Shown here piece by piece: positions 5,638 through 9,997 of a stretch of 9,997 bases of DNA. The position numbers were made by a program, and so were the translations under genes. This DNA comes from Candidatus Latescibacterota bacterium. GTDB taxonomy: Bacteria; JAAXHH01; JACQVL01. Position 1 is the first letter of the stretch, and every line of letters begins with the position of its first letter. The stretch is from contig JACQVL010000072.1 of NCBI GenBank assembly GCA_016209865.1, positions 1 to 9,997 of the forward strand, in the 5' to 3' direction. The notes under the pieces are model-generated. The model was not told where the DNA came from. It searched no databases and saw nothing but the letters and a program-made list of their open reading frames with translations.

Positions 5638-7065
5638 ATGAATCACTCCTCCGTCGAGCGGTCTCATGCTGCGTTCTTTCTCGAATTCGTCTACGCCGGC
5701 CTGTGTCTCGCGCTGACCGCCGGGTTCGGGTATGCGGCCGTCTTAGCGGTCTTCCTCAGCTTCGGCCTCCCGCTCGGCGACTGGTGGATTCCGATGATCC
5801 AGGCGCACGGCCACGCCCAGCTCTGGGGATGGACGGGCTTGTTCATCATCGGGGTCAGCCTCCATTTCGTCCCGCGTCTGACGGGGACGCCGCTCCGCTT
5901 TCCCTCTCTGGCCCGGTGGGTCTGCGGGCTGTTGTTCACCGCCGTCCTCGTCCGATCGATCACGCAGCCGATCCTGGCGGCCTTGACCGAGGGGACGTTC
6001 CGGTGTGCGCTCCGGTGGGGCATGGGCGGCGCTGCCGTCGTTGAAGCAGCGGCGGTCGGCCTCTATCTCGTCCTCCTCGGCGGGGCGATGCGCTCCGCTC
6101 GCCAGGAAGAGGAGTCTCCGCTTCGCTCGGTGCGGCTCTACCTGACGACCGCGCTGTGCGGGTGGAGCGTGTCCACCCTGCTCATGAACGGCCTGGCGGT
6201 GCGATCCGCCGTTGCGGACGATCCCCTGCTCAGCCCGACCTGGACGCCGGTGGCGGAGAACCTGTACACCGGCCTGGTGGTATTGCCCGTCGCCATGGCC
6301 TTCTCCATTCGCACGTTCCCCCTGTACCTTCGCCTGCCCGCCCCGCGCTGGCCGGTCCGGTGGCTCGGACTGCTCTACCTGTGCGGGTTCGGACTGGAGA
6401 CGATCCCGGATGCGCTCAACCTGTTGGGAGCGTTTCCGGGGGATGTCCGGTTGGGGATCGCCCTCACCAGCGCGGGGCAGGTGCTCAAGGGAATCGTCCT
6501 CCTCTGGTTTATCTGGGAGCTGGATATTCTGGTGCGGCGCAAACCGCCCTGGACGGTCGACCGGAGAGAGCCTATCCGAGAGCCACGGCGGCCTACTCGT
6601 CCAGGACTGCCGGATTACGGGGAATTCGGCCGGTTTGAACGGCTGCTCTACGGGGCGTACGTCTGGCTGGCGGTGGGGGCGGGGTTCGACATCGTGGCTG
6701 GGGCGGCTGTCCTGGGCGGCTGGGACCCGCCGGTGAACCAGGACGCCATTCGGCATGCTTACGTCGTCGGGTTTATCTCGTTCCTCATCCTTGGCATGGC
6801 GCCCCGGATGATTCCCGGGTTCGTCCACCAGCGACGGCTGGCGTTCCCCCGGCTGGTGAACGGGACGTTCTGGCTGGCCGTGAGCGCGGCCGTGTGCCGG
6901 GTGATTCCGCTGCTCATCCCCGTGCGCGTCGTGGAGCGGTTTCCGGTGATGGAGCCGCTCTCCACGGCGGCGTTCGGCCTGTCCGGTGCGCTGGGCTGGC
7001 TGGCGGTGCTGCTGCTCGCATGGAATTTGGTGGCGACGTGTGGGACGGGGCGGGAAGAAGCGTAG
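5638..7065 (+). CDS. NnrS-like / heme-copper-type polytopic membrane protein
   Basis: This is a 475-residue protein with about twelve membrane segments. An early segment carries HGHAQLWGW (H57 and H59), and a late one carries RHAYVVGFISFLILGMAPRM (H373), which closely recalls the NnrS signature of an early HxH pair and a late RHA...G...LGM helix. NnrS proteins bind heme and copper and protect denitrifiers from nitric oxide; the same histidines here support metal binding. A cytoplasmic stretch near 300-330 is rich in Arg and Pro. The ATG at 5638 is given as start; a TTG two codons earlier (5632) is possible, and neither has a good Shine-Dalgarno. The gene is last in the sigma-54 operon and ends 6 bp from the convergent deacetylase gene, with no room for a separate terminator. 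It is longer than, and diverged from, the NnrS-like protein at 448-1641. Confidence 0.82.
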   Translation: MNHSSVERSHAAFFLEFVYAGLCLALTAGFGYAAVLAVFLSFGLPLGDWWIPMIQAHGHAQLWGWTGLFIIGVSLHFVPRLTGTPLRFPSLARWVCGLLFTAVLVRSITQPILAALTEGTFRCALRWGMGGAAVVEAAAVGLYLVLLGGAMRSARQEEESPLRSVRLYLTTALCGWSVSTLLMNGLAVRSAVADDPLLSPTWTPVAENLYTGLVVLPVAMAFSIRTFPLYLRLPAPRWPVRWLGLLYLCGFGLETIPDALNLLGAFPGDVRLGIALTSAGQVLKGIVLLWFIWELDILVRRKPPWTVDRREPIREPRRPTRPGLPDYGEFGRFERLLYGAYVWLAVGAGFDIVAGAAVLGGWDPPVNQDAIRHAYVVGFISFLILGMAPRMIPGFVHQRRLAFPRLVNGTFWLAVSAAVCRVIPLLIPVRVVERFPVMEPLSTAAFGLSGALGWLAVLLLAWNLVATCGTGREEA

Positions 7066-7071
7066 GGCGGA

Positions 7072-7983
7072 TTAGCGGATGGGTACGGCGTGGCCAGCGA
7101 TGTACCGTTCGATCTCGTCGGAACCGGCGAACCCGTACACACTCCCGCCCGGCGGGACGTAGAGGAACGGCTCGGCGTAGTCCAGCCCGTATTCCTGGCC
7201 AAGCTGTCGGGCTGCGGTCGAACAGAACAGCCGGATGTATTCCCGGTCTGCGGTCTCATCGTCATCCCCTAACGCCGGCAGGCGCAGGCCCTGTTGCGCC
7301 AATCTGGCCCTGAGCCGTGAGCCGCCCGACCCTGCGGGTCCCTGCGTTGTATTCACGCGCAACGCGTCGATCCGCTTCTCGATGTACGGGCTGATGTCCA
7401 CCACCCGGTTGTACGGCTGGCCGGGGCGCACCACCCAGTAATACTTGTCCCTCACGCCGTGGGGCGTGATCCCGCCGGCGCGATGTTCCGGGTAGTCCTT
7501 ATTCATGCCCGCCATCCAGCACGCGGCTTCCACCGCCTGCGCGGTCATCCAGTGGTCCGGGTTCTCCTCCCCGTGGCCCCACGGGTTGAAGGTGAAGACG
7601 GTATCAACTTTCAACGCCCGGAAGAGGAAGATGAACCGGAGGCGCAGTTCGATCGGGGACGCCTCGTCCATCAGGTGATTCCGGTAGCCTAAGAAGAAGA
7701 CATCGCTGAATCCCAGCGCTCTGCCCAGTTCCTCCACCTCACGTTCGTTGCGGAGAATCGTGTCGCCGGAACTGTGGGTCGGACCGCATTTTTCGTCGTT
7801 GGTCGTCTGGATGAGGTAGGCGGTGTAGCCTTCATCGATCAGCTTGGCGACCGTGCCCGCGCAGTACAGCGGGATATCGTCCGCATGCGCCTGGATGGCG
7901 GCCAGCACCCGGCCCGCGTGGGGTCGGCCCGGCAGGCAGCGTTCGACGTGAACGTCGCCCACAGGGATGGCGTGCTGTTCCAT
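7072..7983 (-). CDS. PIG-L/LmbE-family deacetylase
   Basis: This 303-residue soluble protein belongs to the PIG-L family of zinc hydrolases, which remove N-acetyl groups from sugars and related compounds. The family motif HPDDE appears here as HADDI (H33-I37, in AIQAHADDIPLYCAGT), followed by the strand TAYLIQTTNDE. Further on, NPWGHGEENPDHWMTAQAVEAA has the position of the HxxH-type third zinc ligand and helix. The substrate cannot be told; sugar, mycothiol-like or antibiotic intermediates are all possible. The start at 7983 is chosen because TGGAG lies 8 nt before it; an in-frame ATG at 8001 lacks a ribosome site and would add six residues. The gene is convergent with the NnrS-like gene and preceded by a tandem duplication. 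I see no functional link to the sigma-54 module. Confidence 0.85.
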   Translation of the reverse strand: MEQHAIPVGDVHVERCLPGRPHAGRVLAAIQAHADDIPLYCAGTVAKLIDEGYTAYLIQTTNDEKCGPTHSSGDTILRNEREVEELGRALGFSDVFFLGYRNHLMDEASPIELRLRFIFLFRALKVDTVFTFNPWGHGEENPDHWMTAQAVEAACWMAGMNKDYPEHRAGGITPHGVRDKYYWVVRPGQPYNRVVDISPYIEKRIDALRVNTTQGPAGSGGSRLRARLAQQGLRLPALGDDDETADREYIRLFCSTAARQLGQEYGLDYAEPFLYVPPGGSVYGFAGSDEIERYIAGHAVPIR

Positions 7984-8010
7984 GAGAAGGGCTCCATACA
8001 TCTGAAATGG

Positions 8011-8118
8011 AAAAGGGGAAAGGGGACATGGGAAAAAGGGACGCGCGCCCCATATCTACATCAGGGAAAATGGGCAAGGGAAAATGGGAAAAAGAGACGC
8101 GCGCCCCATATCTTCACT
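8011..8118 (+). repeat. 56-bp imperfect tandem duplication
   Basis: Positions 8011-8062 and 8067-8118 align at an offset of 56 bp with only a handful of mismatches. Each copy is an A/G-rich run of the gggaaaatggg type followed by ACGCGCGCCCCATATCT. It occupies nearly all of the gap between the deacetylase gene and the small gene at 8134-8439, upstream of the deacetylase on the minus strand. The GGG-CGCGCG-CCC core is self-complementary. It is unrelated to the heptad family. Confidence 0.85.
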
Positions 8119-8133
8119 GGGACCGCAGCGTCG

Positions 8134-8439
8134 CTACGCCCATTTTTTCCCCAATTCTTCCAGGCCCGCCTGCTTGAGATCCTCCGCGGTCATCGCAATC
8201 CGGAACTCGCAATCCGCATTAAAATTCAGGAACCACGGCTCGGCCAGGGAGGGAATCTGTGACGGCCGCTCCACGTTGACGACCAGTATGGCGCCCCGGG
8301 TCCCGTTCTGTTCGGTGAAGTAGACCGCCTCCGGCTTGGTCGCCTCGAGAATCCGGCCGATCGTCGCGCCAGTCGTGCCGTTCCTGACGGCGGTGTTGAA
8401 CGGTTCGTGCGGAATCCGCACGGTGAGTAGCATCCGCAT
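8134..8439 (-). CDS. small conserved protein, possible alpha+beta-barrel fold
   Basis: This 101-residue protein has the look of a small dimeric ferredoxin-like (alpha+beta-barrel) family: strand MLLTVRIP, a helix-forming HEPFNTAVRNG stretch, strand AVYFTEQNG, strand GAILVVNV, a short helix SQIPSLAEPWF, strand CEFRIAMT and a terminal helix. I have an impression of similar small proteins in environmental proteobacteria and Nitrospira-like genomes but cannot name the family with confidence. The start is well fixed: AAAGGAGC precedes the ATG at 8439 by 6 nt on the minus strand, and a sigma-70-like promoter lies at 8508-8535. A longer open frame extends upstream to 9225, but only this part has gene-like sequence and a ribosome site. 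It has one cysteine, no signal peptide and no membrane segment. Confidence 0.75.
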   Translation of the reverse strand: MRMLLTVRIPHEPFNTAVRNGTTGATIGRILEATKPEAVYFTEQNGTRGAILVVNVERPSQIPSLAEPWFLNFNADCEFRIAMTAEDLKQAGLEELGKKWA

Positions 8440-8507
8440 GGGGTGCTCCTTTCTGTGGGAAAGTATGGTGTATAGGGTAAGGGTGGATGAGCACGGTGAA
8501 CATAACA

Positions 8508-8535
8508 GACATAATCGGGAAAACCGTTTTGTCAA
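8508..8535 (-). promoter_or_regulatory. sigma-70-like promoter for the small gene at 8134-8439
   Basis: On the minus strand TTGACA (8535-8530) is followed after 16 bp by TATGTC (8513-8508). The -35 is perfect and the -10 partial. Transcription should start near 8500, giving a leader of about 60 nt before the ATG at 8439. The region is AT-rich compared with its surroundings. Confidence 0.45.
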
Positions 8536-8671
8536 GGGGAAAATCCTTGTTTTAGTGGAATCGGCCCTCAGATGATTTGGGGGGCCGGGTGAGAGTTTTT
8601 GATTGACAAGTCGTCGCGTGTTCGCCCATCTTAGAGAACGTACGCGGGGCATTGATCCTGATCGCTCGTGA

Positions 8672-8702
8672 ACCCCGAACCTCGGATGGTCATCATCGGG
8701 GT
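8672..8702. promoter_or_regulatory. inverted repeat upstream of brnT, possible operator
   Basis: ACCCCGA (8672-8678) and its exact complement TCGGGGT (8696-8702) flank a 17-nt loop and end 19 bp before the brnT start. BrnT/BrnA operons are known to be autoregulated through the DNA-binding antitoxin. A TTGACA at 8603-8608 with a poor -10 could be the promoter. The assignment as an operator is tentative. Confidence 0.35.
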
Positions 8703-8721
8703 CTGACTGTGTGAGCATGAC

Positions 8722-9009
8722 ATGGCGGTCATCTTTGAATGGGATCCTCAGAAAGCCCAGACGAATCTCAGCACACATCGGGTCTCCTTTGAAGAAGCCA
8801 TGACTGTATTCTACGATCCTCTGTCGATTGCGATTGCGGACCCGCTCCATTCGGACCAGGAAGATCGGTTTGTCATCATTGGGGAGTCGCTCAACCGTCG
8901 CGTCTTGGTGGTGGTGCATACCGACCGAGGCGACCGCATTCGGCTGATCAGCGCCCGCGTGGCGACTCCTCAGGAAAGGAAACGGTATGAAAAAGGCCCG
9001 ACATTCTAA
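8722..9009 (+). CDS. brnT: BrnT-family toxin (ribonuclease)
   Basis: This 95-residue protein matches the BrnT family throughout: the N-terminal FEWDPQKAQTNLSTHRVSFEEA, the FYDPLSIAIADPLHSDQEDRF segment, and the C-terminal strand RLISARVATPQERKRYE. BrnT is a RelE-fold toxin that cleaves RNA and is neutralised by BrnA. Length is typical for the family and the frame is intact, so it is probably functional. The ATG at 8722 has no strong ribosome site. The gene overlaps the following antitoxin gene by 23 bp, the usual toxin-first arrangement of this system. It lies between ordinary genes and a CRISPR array, an accessory context. Confidence 0.92.
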   Translation: MAVIFEWDPQKAQTNLSTHRVSFEEAMTVFYDPLSIAIADPLHSDQEDRFVIIGESLNRRVLVVVHTDRGDRIRLISARVATPQERKRYEKGPTF

Positions 9010-9244
9010 GTCTGACCCCGACCTCTTAGAGGAATATGACTTCAGCCACGGGGTCCGGGGGAAATATATCGATCGGCTCGCGGCAGGGAGCAATCTGGTC
9101 CTCTTAGCCCCGGATGTCATCGCCGCGTTTCCAACGTCAGACGCGGTGAATGACGCCTTACGGTTACTCATCAAGGTGGCCAAGACCACCCGCAAGACAC
9201 CCCGGGGATCGACGCGGAAGACCAAGGTGTCCGCAGCGGTCTGA
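8987..9244 (+). CDS. brnA: BrnA-like antitoxin
   Basis: This 85-residue protein is encoded directly after, and overlapping, the BrnT gene. An acidic N-terminal part (DPDLLEEYDFSHGVRGKY) resembles the BrnA segment that wraps the toxin, and it is followed by LAPDVIAAFPTSDAVNDALRLLI, which corresponds to the ribbon-helix-helix DNA-binding part. The C-terminus is lysine- and arginine-rich (KTTRKTPRGSTRKTK), somewhat unusual for the family. GGAAAGGAAA precedes the ATG. It probably binds BrnT and represses the pair from the upstream inverted repeat. The family assignment rests on gene position and moderate sequence resemblance. Confidence 0.82.
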   Translation: MKKARHSKSDPDLLEEYDFSHGVRGKYIDRLAAGSNLVLLAPDVIAAFPTSDAVNDALRLLIKVAKTTRKTPRGSTRKTKVSAAV

Positions 9245-9303
9245 GGGCTGTCCTGCGGGCATGACGACTGACGTGTCGTGTCGTCGAGCGTGTAAGACTG
9301 TGG

Positions 9304-9573
9304 TCACGTCAGTTTGCCAACTACGTATGCACGTCGGGCCAACACGACGCGTTGGAGTTTCGGCGCTTCAGAAAGAAGGAGGACTGCGCGGCGCAACGCG
9401 GCGAGCCGCCCGCGCGTGGGATCACGGCTGCGGAATAGGAGCGGGAGACCACGTGCAAGAGCCCCACGGATTTGTTCAAAGAACTGGTCGATTGGGTCGA
9501 GGACCACGCCATCTCCGGCGATTTCGCCTTCGATTGTTCCTTCACCAATGCTGAAATTCTCAACCACCGCCAC
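9304..9573 (-). CDS. possible small hypothetical or remnant gene beside the CRISPR array
   Basis: An open frame of 89 codons runs leftward from a GTG at 9573; extending it to the GTG at 9600 would place the start inside a CRISPR repeat. The amino-acid sequence (for example [20 protein letters not shown] and [20 protein letters not shown]) looks more protein-like than the other frames, and GGAA precedes the GTG only weakly. I do not recognise a family, and it could be a decayed fragment. It occupies most of the gap between brnA (ending 9244) and the array (from 9587); otherwise I see nothing in that stretch. Confidence 0.3.
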   Translation of the reverse strand: MAVVENFSIGEGTIEGEIAGDGVVLDPIDQFFEQIRGALARGLPLLFRSRDPTRGRLAALRRAVLLLSEAPKLQRVVLARRAYVVGKLT

Positions 9574-9586
9574 GGTTTTTCCACGA

Positions 9587-9997
9587 AGGTTCGTCCCCAC
9601 GCCTGTGGGGAACAGGGCGGCGGCGTTTAATTGACATCGCGCGACTCCGGTTCATCCCTACGCCTGTGGGGAACAGTCGCCTGGTTTTCCGTGTCACTCA
9701 CCGGACGTCGGTTCATCCCCACGCCTGTGGGGAACAGTGCAGGACTGGACGGAGCAGAACACGCTCGGTCGGTTCATCCCCACGCCTGTGGGGAACAGCC
9801 CCGATCTTTCTGTCAGGGTCACATCGCCCCCGGTTCATCCCCACGCCTGTGGGGAACAGAGCGTGGCGGCGGTGGACTATATGGATGCGGCCGGTTCATC
9901 CCCACGCCTGTGGGGAACAGATTGGGGACCCATTGATAGCGATGTTCCCCCTCGGTTCATCCCCACGCCTGTGGGGAACAGCCATGCGCACCAAGCA
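9587..9997 (-). CRISPR. type I-E-like CRISPR array, trailer end
   Basis: Seven repeats of 29 bp start at 9587, 9648, 9709, 9770, 9831, 9892 and 9953, separated by six spacers of exactly 32 bp; a seventh spacer is cut by the window end. The core CCCCACGCCTGTGGGG forms a 6-bp stem with a 4-nt loop. Read on the minus strand each unit ends ATGAACCG, matching the 8-nt 5' handle of type I-E crRNAs (ATAAACCG in E. coli), so transcription is probably leftward. The leftmost repeat has changes at 9587 and 9593, and the second has T for C at 9659, as expected at the oldest, leader-distal end. Leader and cas genes, if present, lie beyond the right edge. Several spacers have open frames, for example QDWTEQNTLG from 9740, consistent with protospacers from coding DNA. 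Confidence 0.96.

Noticed and set aside
5743-6828. Long leftward open frame opposite the second NnrS-like gene
   Set aside because: The translation is charged low-complexity sequence typical of an antisense shadow, and the plus strand encodes conserved histidine motifs.
8534-8556. Terminator-like hairpin CAAGG...CCTTG followed by TTTTA
   Set aside because: The stem is only 5 bp and A/T-rich. It overlaps the likely -35 element of the leftward gene, and no rightward gene ends before it.
8440-9225. Upstream extension of the leftward frame at 8134-8439 into a protein of about 363 residues
   Set aside because: It runs antisense through brnT and brnA and is low in protein-like character. The real start at 8439 has a good ribosome site and its own promoter.

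Overview
This is a GC-rich, gene-dense bacterial window. It probably comes from a chemolithotrophic or denitrifying lineage outside the usual model groups. NC10 and Nitrospirota-like bacteria would fit, but that is an impression from gene content and intergenic repeats, not something the sequence proves. No RNA genes are visible.

Positions 1-7065 form a coherent sigma-54 (RpoN) module. A strong -24/-12 promoter (45-60) precedes a small cysteine-rich protein (162-506). A leftward gene for a polytopic NnrS-like membrane protein (448-1641) faces a rightward four-gene series: a radical SAM/SPASM enzyme (2095-3270), a PAS-AAA+-Fis sigma-54 activator (3362-4723), a YwiC-like membrane protein (4759-5613) and a second NnrS-like membrane protein (5638-7065). 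Between the two arms lie back-to-back -24/-12 promoters, one on each strand (1952-1967 and 1985-1999). West of them are three 13-bp palindromes of the form TGACA-N3-TGTCA, centred 42 and 41 bp apart, which look like enhancer sites for the activator. YwiC is associated with nitrate respiration in Bacillus and NnrS with nitric-oxide stress, so my inference is a sigma-54-controlled response to nitrogen oxides or a related redox signal. The substrate of the radical SAM enzyme is unknown.

The intergenic gaps of this module are filled with short tandem heptads (GTGGTCA, GTGGTCG and, in one long hairpin, GTAGGCA and GTGGGCA). The stop codons of three successive genes (radical SAM, activator, ywiC-like) lie inside these elements, so the repeats encode the last residues of each protein.

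Positions 7072-9244 are more ordinary accessory content. They hold a leftward PIG-L/LmbE-type deacetylase, a 56-bp tandem duplication, a leftward small conserved protein with its own sigma-70-like promoter, and a rightward BrnT/BrnA toxin-antitoxin pair.

The right end (9587-9997) is the edge of a type I-E-like CRISPR array, with 29-bp repeats and exactly 32-bp spacers. Repeat orientation and the degenerate repeats at the left end indicate that the array is transcribed leftward, with its leader and any cas genes beyond the right edge of the window.
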